DNA from: Roseivirga ehrenbergii
Lineage (GTDB): Bacteria; Bacteroidota; Bacteroidia; Cytophagales; Cyclobacteriaceae
Assembly (NCBI RefSeq): GCF_001593005.1
Contig: NZ_LQZQ01000049.1
Coordinates: 186,001-250,000 of the forward strand
Direction: 5' to 3'
DNA: 64,000 nt
The notes beneath the pieces were generated by a model that saw nothing but the letters and a program-made list of their open reading frames with translations, did no database searches and was not told the DNA's origin. A program made the position numbers and the translations under genes. Shown one piece after another: positions 48,812 to 56,812 of the stretch. Numbering within the stretch: the first letter of the stretch is position 1; each line of letters opens with the position of its first letter.

Positions 48812-51145
48812 TTATTTCATGGTTGCTTCCTTCCAATATTCCTTTGGAGTCTGCCCGGTTACTTTCTTAAAAAAGGTGTTGAAAACCGTTTTGGAATTGA
48901 AACCGCTATCGTAAGCCAAGGCCAAGAGGGTGAGGTACCGCTGACTTGTATCGGCTACTTTTTCTTTGAAGTGTTGCACCCGATAGCCATTGATGAATTC
49001 GCTGAAATTCTTATTCAAGCTTTCGTTAAGCAGCCAAGAAAGCTGGTTAGGGTTGATCTTTATTTGCTCTGCCAGAGTTCTTAAACTTAGATTTGGATCC
49101 AGAAATGGCTTCTCTTCTTCAATGTATTTCAGTAGTCGATTTGTATAATTAAGAGCCGTCTCTTTATCGAGAAGTGCCTTCTTCTTTTTTACTTTTTTAA
49201 TTTCGGGTACTTCCTGAAAAATCACTTTCTGAAACTCTAGGTATCGAGGGTCCGTCTTGATTGAGTTCACCAAAGGGTCTACAAAATGAAGATGAAGTAA
49301 TGGTGAGTTGTTTTCCATCGCTTCTTTAATCCATTCAAAGGCTTTGTCATTTTCGCCAGTGGCGGCATAGAGCATAAAGAGATAGGATTGCGCATGGTAA
49401 TTCTCAATGTTCTGCGCAAATTCCAATAAACGGTTTCTTAGTTTTTCGCTATTAACAGCATCATTTTTAAGCGCGTATGCGATGGCTTGTACGCCAATTT
49501 TATCGGCTTCAATTACAATGTCCGATGGAACGGTGTCGAAATAATTGATAGCCTCGTCTAGTCGGTTTTGTTTGATCAGGCAATAGCTTTTGACCGTGTT
49601 TGCAGGTATGTTTTTTGGATTATGCTCAAGGCATCGATCTAGAAACTCAATGGCCTGCTCATAATTCTCGGTCTTATAATTATAATAAGCCTTGTAAAAG
49701 AGTGTCTCCTGTGAAAGTGGGTCTATTTCAAGCGCTTTATTTAGGTGAAGAAATCCACGATCTCTCTTGCCAGCAATTAAATATAGAAAAGACATGAATT
49801 GCTGCGCTTCCACATAATTGGGTTGAATTTCTAAAGCTTTGATGGTTAGCCTCAACGCCTCTTTATAATTTACTGCAGTGAAAAAGGCGAGATTGGCCAA
49901 TTGATAATACACCCCCGCATGTCGATCGTTGAGCTGATGCGCTTTATGGGTAAGCTGAGCGGCCTTTTGCCATGCTTCGGCATGATCCATAAAACTTGTG
50001 GTGGCCAAAAAGCCGTAGCAGTCGGCCAGGCCTAAATAAGATTCAACATGCTTGTCGTCCAATTCAAGGGCCTTATCATAAAGGGAAATGGCCGTATGCA
50101 TGTCCTCTGGGTTCCATTTATTGAAATGGAATCGGGCTTTGAGGGAGTATTCGTAAGCATCAAGACTCTCGGTTTGCTTGGTCACCAAGTGTTCTTGAAT
50201 CTCGAAATGACCAAATTGTTCTCTTAATTTATCTGCAATCAAAAGACTTATTTCGTCCTGAATTTCGAATACGTTTTCGAGCTGGCGATCCCAGGTTTCC
50301 GACCAAAAGTGATAGTCTTCAGCTACATCAATAAGCTGCGCGGTAATTCGAATGGCCTTGCCCGATAGACGAATACTGCCTTCTAGAATAATACCTACAT
50401 TCAGCTCTTTCCCAATTTGTGAAATGGGGATGTTCTTGTTTTTGAAATAGAAAGAGGAAGTTCTGGAAGTGACTTTTAGGGCTTTGACCTTCGCTAAGGC
50501 GTTGATAATCTCCTCGGTCATTCCATCGGTAAAATATTCATTTTCTGGGTCGCTACTGAAGTTGGCAAAGGGCAAAACAGCAATCGTTTTCAAATGCTTC
50601 TTCTGTTTTCCTTTAAGTTCAGAAGGAGAGGGTGTTTTAATACCGTCATTGTTTACTGCAAACACCTCAACGGGTTCTGTGATGTTTTTAAGTTCGAAAC
50701 GGCCTAACGAAACGGTTGAAATATGGAGGTGATTCTTAAGCTCTTCGTTGAGTTGTTCTGAAATCAGAATAGCTCCAGCAATACCCATACTTTCTATTCT
50801 GGAAGCAAAATTTACCCCATCACCATATATTTCGATACCATCAAAAACAATGTCGCCAATATGGAGCCCAATCCGAAGGGGAATACCATCTTCTGTTCCT
50901 AACATTAGTTGTATGGCAATGGCGCACTCAACGGCTTCTACACCGCTTTGAAAAGCACTTAAGGTTCCATCCCCAAAGTATTGGATGATTTCGCCATGAT
51001 GTTCTTGATGTTTATTTTGAAAAACCTCGCGGTGACGTGCCCTTACTGTAGCAGCTGATTTTTCATCCTTCTGCATGAGGGCAGTATAACCCACTATGTC
51101 GGTAAACATTATGGCCGCCAACCTGCGGTTCTTCTGCTTATTCAT
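48812..51145 (-). CDS. Class III cyclase-TolB-TPR-AraC HTH fusion protein
   Basis: The 777-aa protein has four parts. Residues 1-165 form a class III nucleotide cyclase domain: metal Asp16 (FTDIVGY) and Asp59 (FGDGTLSAF), Asn112/Arg116 (GDGVNFASRIE). The base-selecting position (Gln55 in EIIQYFGDG) is not the usual Lys, and Glu105 replaces the partner Asp, so substrate may differ from ATP. Residues ~190-310 resemble the TolB-like/FlgO module (TIAVLPFANFSSDPENEYFT). Residues ~340-640 are TPR repeats (for example EALRLTIKALEIQPNYVEAQ). The end (~680-775) is an AraC HTH pair (LALAYDSGFNSKTVFNTFFK). The stop is a coupling point: the channel gene at 51142 ends by an ATGA overlap with this start. 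I infer cyclic-nucleotide signalling linked to transcription. Confidence 0.88.
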   Translation of the reverse strand: MNKQKNRRLAAIMFTDIVGYTALMQKDEKSAATVRARHREVFQNKHQEHHGEIIQYFGDGTLSAFQSGVEAVECAIAIQLMLGTEDGIPLRIGLHIGDIVFDGIEIYGDGVNFASRIESMGIAGAILISEQLNEELKNHLHISTVSLGRFELKNITEPVEVFAVNNDGIKTPSPSELKGKQKKHLKTIAVLPFANFSSDPENEYFTDGMTEEIINALAKVKALKVTSRTSSFYFKNKNIPISQIGKELNVGIILEGSIRLSGKAIRITAQLIDVAEDYHFWSETWDRQLENVFEIQDEISLLIADKLREQFGHFEIQEHLVTKQTESLDAYEYSLKARFHFNKWNPEDMHTAISLYDKALELDDKHVESYLGLADCYGFLATTSFMDHAEAWQKAAQLTHKAHQLNDRHAGVYYQLANLAFFTAVNYKEALRLTIKALEIQPNYVEAQQFMSFLYLIAGKRDRGFLHLNKALEIDPLSQETLFYKAYYNYKTENYEQAIEFLDRCLEHNPKNIPANTVKSYCLIKQNRLDEAINYFDTVPSDIVIEADKIGVQAIAYALKNDAVNSEKLRNRLLEFAQNIENYHAQSYLFMLYAATGENDKAFEWIKEAMENNSPLLHLHFVDPLVNSIKTDPRYLEFQKVIFQEVPEIKKVKKKKALLDKETALNYTNRLLKYIEEEKPFLDPNLSLRTLAEQIKINPNQLSWLLNESLNKNFSEFINGYRVQHFKEKVADTSQRYLTLLALAYDSGFNSKTVFNTFFKKVTGQTPKEYWKEATMK

Positions 51146-51768
51146 GTCGAAACAGTTTTATTTATCTTCTTTTTAAAGTGAGCATTAATAAAGGCTTGAA
51201 AGATAAAAATAGCGATAAAAAAGAACCTAGCTATCCAAGGAAAGAAGAAACCAAGAATGGCTGCAACTGCCCATACCCCAAAGGAGTTGAAGGCACGCCA
51301 ACTTTCCCATTGTCCGGTAATTGGGTTCATGCCTTGTGTGGTTATTTCTTTTTTCACCACGTAACGCACAATTAGGTAATTAAAGAGACCAATTGCCGCT
51401 AGGTTGAAGCTGTAAAAAATAAATGGCCCTAGAAGATCAAATCCATTCACGTAAAATGAAGTAGAGAAGGGCATAAGTACCACAAAAAGCAGTAGAAAAA
51501 TATTGAGCCATAAGAGCTTTTTATCAAAATCCACCACATAACTCATAATGCGCAAGTGGGCAATCCAATACACCGCAGTTACTAAGAAGCTCACCAAAAG
51601 ACCAATAAAGTTTGGAATTAGACCAGCCAAAATGCCCCAGGTGCCTTTTTCGGCTACGGCTTCATAAGTGGGGATGGCGACTTCTAAAACCAACAAGGTC
51701 ATGGCGATAGAAAATACTGCGTCTATAAAACTGATAATCCGGCCTCTTTCGAATGGTGTTTTGGTCAT
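51142..51768 (-). CDS. TMEM175-family potassium channel-like protein
   Basis: The 208-aa protein belongs to TMEM175 (DUF1211): the N-terminal RIISFIDAVFSIAMTLLVLE replaces the canonical RxxxFSD with F-I-D. It has six hydrophobic segments, including YWIAHLRIMSYVVDFDKKLL and GVWAVAAILGFFFPWIARFF. Characterised family members are K+ channels in bacteria and lysosomes. The Ser-to-Ile change in the FSD motif may alter gating. Its stop overlaps the cyclase start (ATGA), so this gene is translated first and coupled to the cyclase. ATG at 51768. Confidence 0.85.
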   Translation of the reverse strand: MTKTPFERGRIISFIDAVFSIAMTLLVLEVAIPTYEAVAEKGTWGILAGLIPNFIGLLVSFLVTAVYWIAHLRIMSYVVDFDKKLLWLNIFLLLFVVLMPFSTSFYVNGFDLLGPFIFYSFNLAAIGLFNYLIVRYVVKKEITTQGMNPITGQWESWRAFNSFGVWAVAAILGFFFPWIARFFFIAIFIFQAFINAHFKKKINKTVST

Positions 51769-51999
51769 TAATGCTTTGGGTTAAAGCTAAAAATAGTAAG
51801 AATTACTTTAAGGTAGGAATAGGAGTTTTAGTTGAGAGAGATTTCTTCATCATAAGCTTATGCTTGAATATCACTTGTTTTCTTGCATTGCTTGCGCTGA
51901 AGCTTTCACTGATGACTGTAGCTTCTGGCAAAGGGTTCATCGAAGGAACAATGATACTCTGAATTGGATATATTCTCCTTGATGGAGACTTAATACGAT

Positions 52000-52797
52000 T
52001 TAACTTAAGAAGACTATTTTGTAAGCTGTATTTTCTGAGTTGCAGTTTAAGTAAATCACTGGAATATGGAATTCGAAATCAGCGAACCTAAAAACAAGTC
52101 GTAAAACTTTCCTTGTTTTAATTGGGCTTACATAACCTTGAAATTTATCTATAATCTCTACTTCAACCTTACAATAGTCATTTGCTGGAATTACAATTTG
52201 ATTTTCAAAGAGCAATGAAGTGATGTCTCCTTCTCTTGGGATTTCGATAGTGTATTTGCCAATTGATTTTAGTTCATAAGTTCTAGGAATACCAGAAAGT
52301 CCACTTGGAAGATGATCTACCTTTAGATTTAGCCCTTCGAATAATTCTGAATAGTTGCTGTTATTCTTTATTGTAAATATTAGTACAGGATTGAACGTTT
52401 TCTCTGCATCAATACCATCAAACCAAAAGGATGAGTCAAGGCTGGAGTCTTTTTTCCAAGAGCATACTTTGGATAAATTAACTGAAACGAATTTCATCCT
52501 ATGACACGATGATTGAGACTTGAGTAATTCTATATACGATCGCTCCAAATCTCCTTTTGTGATTTTAGAATGACATGTTGGGCAAACCAAAATAAGGTTA
52601 CCAATAGCATTGTGAGATGGGTCTTCATCAATGTGATGAATTTGAAAATGCTCAGGATCATCGGAGTTGCAAATTGGACATCTAGATTCAATCTCCTTTT
52701 GAAGGATTGATCTTTTCTTGATTAACTGAGGGATACTTTTTCTCTGTTTTGCCACTTGAGTAATGATTTTGCTATGAAAAATTGCACTGAGCGACAT
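52000..52797 (-). CDS. HNH endonuclease with novel C-terminal region
   Basis: Residues 35-85 of this 265-aa protein are an HNH domain: CPICNSDDPEHFQIHHIDED (Cys40, Cys43; His54-His55), Asn67 and VCPTCHSKIT (Cys72, Cys75, His76). The metal Cys pairs and the HH are in place, so nuclease activity is plausible. The N-terminal 30 residues are basic; the C-terminal ~170 residues are beta-rich, with no matching domain that I recognise. It could act on foreign DNA, but no partner genes are adjacent. ATG at 52797. Confidence 0.8.
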   Translation of the reverse strand: MSLSAIFHSKIITQVAKQRKSIPQLIKKRSILQKEIESRCPICNSDDPEHFQIHHIDEDPSHNAIGNLILVCPTCHSKITKGDLERSYIELLKSQSSCHRMKFVSVNLSKVCSWKKDSSLDSSFWFDGIDAEKTFNPVLIFTIKNNSNYSELFEGLNLKVDHLPSGLSGIPRTYELKSIGKYTIEIPREGDITSLLFENQIVIPANDYCKVEVEIIDKFQGYVSPIKTRKVLRLVFRFADFEFHIPVIYLNCNSENTAYKIVFLS

Positions 52798-52820
52798 GCA
52801 TATAGTTAATGTTAGCCTTA

Positions 52821-53069
52821 TTATTTGCCCTTCAAATACTCAGCGTATGGGAGCTTAGCTTCAAAACGTTCTAGAACATAAGCTTCAATATTAGTTTCTC
52901 CCAAACTTCTTGCTTTATCAAGAGCCTCCCAAGCTTTTATGTATTCGCCAAGCTGAAACTTTACCAGTGATCTTTGGTAATGCCCATAACTATAGTCAGG
53001 TGATAATTTTTCAGCTATACTGAAGAGTGAGTCAGCTTTTTGTAATAATGGTTTATGATGTATAGGTGT
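52821..53069 (-). pseudogene. C-terminal remnant of a TPR protein
   Basis: An open minus-strand frame of about 82 codons with no ATG and an in-frame stop just upstream (53070-53072) encodes KADSLFSIAEKLSPDYSYGH, then GEYIKAWEALDKARSLGETN and EAYVLERFEAKLPYAEYLKG, i.e. TPR helices and a natural C-terminus. The 5' part is missing. It is therefore a truncated gene, plausibly cut by the same events that left the IS3 remnant 735 bases away. Confidence 0.7.
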
Positions 53070-53141
53070 TTACTTCTGAATTAGAACTGTTTTGTTTGTT
53101 TATGCTTTCGTAATCAAGTAATGTTCTTTGTTTTATATTAG

Positions 53142-53176
53142 AATAAGGCAACATATTAATAAGATGTTGCCTTATT
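53142..53176 (-). terminator. Terminator of the 142-aa secreted protein
   Basis: AATAAGGCAACAT and ATGTTGCCTTATT form a 13-bp stem around a 9-base loop, 13 bases beyond the stop codon. The minus-strand tail CTAATATAAAA is only moderately T-rich. Confidence 0.65.
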
Positions 53177-53189
53177 AAATATTTAAAAT

Positions 53190-53618
53190 TTAGAATATGG
53201 TGCCAATATGTTGAAGATCATCCAAACAGGCATAAGACATATCTCCAATTCCTAACGGCAGTGGTGCAATATCGACATACCAGTTTGTGCCTAGAATCAG
53301 AATATCTTCAAAAACAGCATCTCCACATGATGTAGACGAAACTTCGCTAGTGGAAAAGCTCACATTATAAGACCCTACAATTCGGTATGCTGTGTTATTA
53401 CCACAACCTGCAGAAGATGACATATCAACAACAATGTCATACTCTTGTCCATAAGGTGCGCTAAATACATTGTACTGAACTCCGCCTCTATAAAGAGACA
53501 AAGTATAATCGTCAGTTGACCCCAAGCATGAGTAAGACTCATCAATAATGGGTAAATTTGGAGCTGATAGGGGAATGATCCCTAGTCCTAATAGAGTTAT
53601 TAAAATAAAGGTTTTCAT
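53190..53618 (-). CDS. Secreted Cys-containing protein, 142 aa
   Basis: The product starts with a signal peptide (FILITLLGLGIIPLSAP) and a mature part of short polar strands with Ser/Gly/Tyr bias (YSCLGSTDDYTLSLYRGGVQ, DMSSSAGCGNNTAYRIVGSY, STSCGDAVFEDILILGTNWY), with about four cysteines that could form disulfides. No known family. It has a terminator and is surrounded by A+T-rich DNA and an IS3 remnant; this suggests horizontally acquired material. The ATG at 53618 is preceded by a very A+T-rich leader. Confidence 0.6.
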   Translation of the reverse strand: MKTFILITLLGLGIIPLSAPNLPIIDESYSCLGSTDDYTLSLYRGGVQYNVFSAPYGQEYDIVVDMSSSAGCGNNTAYRIVGSYNVSFSTSEVSSTSCGDAVFEDILILGTNWYVDIAPLPLGIGDMSYACLDDLQHIGTIF

Positions 53619-53803
53619 AATTAATAATTTTGTTGATGATATGTAATTTAAATAAAAAATATGATTTATTTAAATTATTAGGATTAATAGCTTTTTTAAT
53701 TTAATTGTTATTGAATTTAATTAATTATTTATATTGATGTTTGAGAAATGATGAGTGTCTCATACCTATTATTTTATTCATTCATGCAATTATTTGTGTA
53801 AAG
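53619..53803. other. A+T-rich intergenic stretch without gene
   Basis: This ~185-base stretch is dominated by A and T runs (for example TTATTTAAATTATTAGG) and has no open frame of note. It may hold the promoter of the 142-aa gene. It is compositionally unlike the rest of the window. Confidence 0.5.
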
Positions 53804-54177
53804 CTATTACAGGACAACCAGATCAACATAAGCATGACAGAGCATAGGAGACCCGCCCGAAAATGCAATAACAGAGAGAGTCAATGGCATTATAAAAAAT
53901 GAATACATGAATGACTATGAGGTAGATAACCTCACAGAAGCCAGAGCTTTGCTCAAAGAAATAGTGAAACTATACAATAAAGAAAGGCCGCACATGATTT
54001 TAGGCATGTTAACTCCAGAACTGGTACATGCAGAAAGCCTAAAACCTAAGAAAGTATGGAAGAACTATTACGAGAAAAAACCTGATATTGTAAACCTAGA
54101 TCAGGACAATCAAACAACTGTAAATCTATTACAGTACTAAATGTTAAACCTGTAGACTTTTTTCAGGACGAGTCAAG
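53804..54177 (+). mobile_element. IS3-family remnant (orfB 3' end plus one end)
   Basis: The plus-strand frame (LLQDNQINISMTE-like, then GDPPENAITERVNG, IIKNEYMNDYEVDN, LTEARALLKEIVKLYNKERP) is the C-terminal third of an IS3 OrfB, related to but distinct from the intact copy. A one-base insertion at ~53846 breaks the frame. Its second catalytic Glu motif is present, but the first two Asp regions are lost. The right edge (TTCAGGACGAGTCAAG) resembles the intact element's end. The element is inactive on its own; the longest continuous frame is 53907-54140. Confidence 0.85.
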
Positions 54178-54203
54178 TTTAAGTTCTCGCTCTGTTAATA
54201 TGA

Positions 54204-55214
54204 TTAATACCTAAACAAACGATTTTCCACCTTGATCAATTTGTTGTTTTCGTATGTCATTCGTTTGATCCAATTGCCATGCGAATCGTATTCATAGAAA
54301 GTCTTAAATCGGTTTACAAAAACGCCATTGATGGTTCTACTCTCATATTCTAGCAAATCTTCACCCACATATAATTCTTTAAAGCTAGACCGGTATTCAG
54401 TGGTATCGATGCTAGAAAAATAGCCTGTAATTTCCACCCTTAATGAATCTTGTAGAACAGTCAGGTTTTGAGATTTCGGCCTTTTATTAAAGCCATATTC
54501 GGTAGAAATTTGAACGGACGAATCAGGGAAGTATTGATATTCAACTCTACTTTCAAGCTTTTCATTATTGAATTTCTTACGCATTAATTTGTTGCCCTCG
54601 CTACTATACTGGTATTCATATACATAAGTGCTTTGATTCTGATTACCCAAAGAAACTTCAGTTTCAACATCTCCATAGTCATTGTAAACAAACCTTTGTT
54701 CACTTTTTAGATCAGATTCACCAAAAAATTCCTTTCTAGAAATGAGTAAATCGTTTTCGTTAAAGGTTAGAACGGTTTTAGTGTACACAGTTGAGTCTCG
54801 TCTTAATCGTAGCTCTGTTTTTGTATTTTCAATGTCGTTGTATTGGTAGAAAATCCAAGGTGTTGGGGCATCGTCTGTAAAGTATCTGATCGCTTTGATT
54901 CTAAATAGTGAATCGAAGGTATAGCTGGCCAAAGTTGTTTTTCTGGCATTCAGATTCACCTGATAAATGCGGTTGTTCTCTAGCAGGTACTCTTGAATTA
55001 TTTCTGATAAGGAGATATGTGTTGCCTTATCTGCATATTCCTGAGTTTGAATAGTGTACGAGCGAGGGTTACCTTCAGTAGGCTGAGTAATTAATGTTTT
55101 AGATAATTCTGACGGAAAAAAGTCAATGTTTTGCTCTTGTGCCTTAGCATAGCAGAAAACACATAGGAACAGTAATGAAGCAATACAAAATCGAATTCTT
55201 GACAGAGAAATCAT
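54204..55214 (-). CDS. Secreted YD-repeat-like protein
   Basis: The 336-aa product (ATG 55214) has a signal peptide (SLLFLCVFCYAKAQ). The mature part has recurrent short units of the YD/RHS-like sort: FVYNDYGDVETEVSLGNQNQ, YEYQYSSEGNKLMRKKFNNE and FYEYDSHGNWIKRMTYENNK. Such units form extended beta filaments; this protein is short and lacks a toxin tail. An in-frame TTG 19 codons upstream is unlikely. Function unknown; probably periplasmic or surface-exposed. Confidence 0.7.
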   Translation of the reverse strand: MISLSRIRFCIASLLFLCVFCYAKAQEQNIDFFPSELSKTLITQPTEGNPRSYTIQTQEYADKATHISLSEIIQEYLLENNRIYQVNLNARKTTLASYTFDSLFRIKAIRYFTDDAPTPWIFYQYNDIENTKTELRLRRDSTVYTKTVLTFNENDLLISRKEFFGESDLKSEQRFVYNDYGDVETEVSLGNQNQSTYVYEYQYSSEGNKLMRKKFNNEKLESRVEYQYFPDSSVQISTEYGFNKRPKSQNLTVLQDSLRVEITGYFSSIDTTEYRSSFKELYVGEDLLEYESRTINGVFVNRFKTFYEYDSHGNWIKRMTYENNKLIKVENRLFRY

Positions 55215-55337
55215 TGCGTATAAAACATTGATTGACAGCATAGGAGCTGAAATACCATTATTAACAACCAACCACTAATATAGTAGGCTTTAGGTAAATT
55301 CTACGAATAATGATTTCGTCTGAGTGTTTTCTTTTAC

Positions 55338-56678
55338 CTACTGTTTCTTGAAAACAAATTGCTGACCGCCTTGCTTGAGTGTGAAAGTGGAGTAATTCAC
55401 CTCATTTTCTGTTCCTCCAAATACAATTACTATTGCTGCCTGTTTATACCCGAATTCTCTATGACTAAAAGGTGTAAGTGGAAAGGCAGCTTGTCCTGTG
55501 GCCTGTGCGGTTATTTTTCCACCTTCGGCATTGATTACGATTTGAATAGGTAGGGCTTCGGATGAAAACAGACCTGAGTATTTTTTCAGATTTTCTGTAC
55601 TTAGTTCGATGGGGTTTTGATCAAAATTAGGTAGGGTAAAATCCTTGTTGTAATAAATGCTCAATACTCCAACAAGAATATCATTGAAGGTGATCGTAAG
55701 TCCATTCGTTAAAACCGAAATGCTCAAATCGTCCACTTCAAAATGATAAGCGCTAGCCTCAAAATTGTCTATTCTTCCGTTGTGGCCGAAAGCACTTTTT
55801 TCGTAAAACGGAACTGAGAATAAACCATGACCTAAACCATTTTTGATCTCTTTCATTTTGGCTAATGATTTAGCTGAAACAAGCTTATTGTTGAATAGGG
55901 CATAGGTAAACTCATTCAAGTCATTGGGGGTAGAAACGATTGCTCCTGCCGAAAATGGAACGCTCATATTCGATTCTAATGGAAAGTTAGTCCATTTCCC
56001 GTTTTGGAAATTCATTGAATTGGCTTCGTTTTTCTCTAGTTCAATTTTATGGCCATAGGCCGTGGTTTTTAAACCTAATTTATCAATGATTCTTGTGTTT
56101 AAATGGCTTTCATAGCTTTCGCCTGTGAGTTTTTCTATGATTAAACCTAAGAGTACATAGCCGCTATTGGAGTAGGAAGTTTGAGTGCCCGGTTCAAAAT
56201 CAGAAGGTTGACTTTTAATGATTTCTAATAGTTCTTCCTTAGATTTTTCTTGAGTCATTATGCTCTTGAATGAGGGCGCATTAGTAAAATTGAAAATACC
56301 ACTTTGGTGACTTAAAAGGTGTGCTATGGTGATTTTATCAGCGTTTTTTATCTCTGGAAAAAACTGACTCACTTTTGTGTCTAACGTAGTTTTACCTTCC
56401 TCAATCAGTTGGAAAATAATTACTGCGGTAAAGGTTTTAGTAATAGAACCAATCCTGAATTTTGTGTTGGAATCAATTTTTCGTTGGTTCTTATCTGAAA
56501 GAAATCCAGCATAATTTTCGTAAACGGGTTTATTGGATTTGGAGATGGCAACGGCCAAGCTTGCTTTGTTGTTTGCTTGAAGTGAATTGATGTAAGTATC
56601 TAACTTTTGTTTGTCAAATTCTTGGGCAGAAAGAATAATACTACTGAATAGGAGGGAGATGAAAAGCAGCTTCTTCAT
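55338..56678 (-). CDS. Serine hydrolase, beta-lactamase class C fold
   Basis: From ATG 56678 the protein is 446 aa with a signal peptide (LLFISLLFSSIILSAQ). It has the class C/esterase motifs: Ser78-x-x-Lys81 in RIGSITKTFT, Tyr169-x-Asn171 in SYSNSGYVLLG, and an HNGRID segment in place of the KTG motif. A C-terminal lipocalin-like region ends near FVFKK. It may act as a peptidase or esterase, not necessarily a drug-resistance enzyme. Single gene; ATG chosen over an upstream TTG because it fits the signal peptide. Confidence 0.88.
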   Translation of the reverse strand: MKKLLFISLLFSSIILSAQEFDKQKLDTYINSLQANNKASLAVAISKSNKPVYENYAGFLSDKNQRKIDSNTKFRIGSITKTFTAVIIFQLIEEGKTTLDTKVSQFFPEIKNADKITIAHLLSHQSGIFNFTNAPSFKSIMTQEKSKEELLEIIKSQPSDFEPGTQTSYSNSGYVLLGLIIEKLTGESYESHLNTRIIDKLGLKTTAYGHKIELEKNEANSMNFQNGKWTNFPLESNMSVPFSAGAIVSTPNDLNEFTYALFNNKLVSAKSLAKMKEIKNGLGHGLFSVPFYEKSAFGHNGRIDNFEASAYHFEVDDLSISVLTNGLTITFNDILVGVLSIYYNKDFTLPNFDQNPIELSTENLKKYSGLFSSEALPIQIVINAEGGKITAQATGQAAFPLTPFSHREFGYKQAAIVIVFGGTENEVNYSTFTLKQGGQQFVFKKQ

Positions 56679-56710
56679 GGCTTTTATTTTAAAGTTATAA
56701 AATAAAAATA

Positions 56711-56765
56711 GCCTGTAATTGGTCTCCAAAAATTATCGATTGATAAATGGAGTCAATTACAGGCT
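56711..56765 (-). terminator. Terminator of the GGT gene
   Basis: GCCTGTAATTG and CAATTACAGGC pair over an A+T-rich loop. On the minus strand the stem is followed by TATTTTTATTTT. It lies about 48 bases after the ggt stop codon. Confidence 0.75.
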
Positions 56766-56812
56766 AAATGGATTTAAGAAAGGTTAAATCCTTGTTGCTT
56801 TTCTTTTTACTC

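Noticed and set aside
51803-51990. Open minus-strand stretch between TMEM175 and HNH genes
   Set aside because: No convincing start or family; possibly a small remnant, but support is too weak.
53907-54140. 77-aa protein as a stand-alone gene
   Set aside because: It is the C-terminal part of a frameshifted IS3 OrfB, therefore annotated as a mobile-element remnant.
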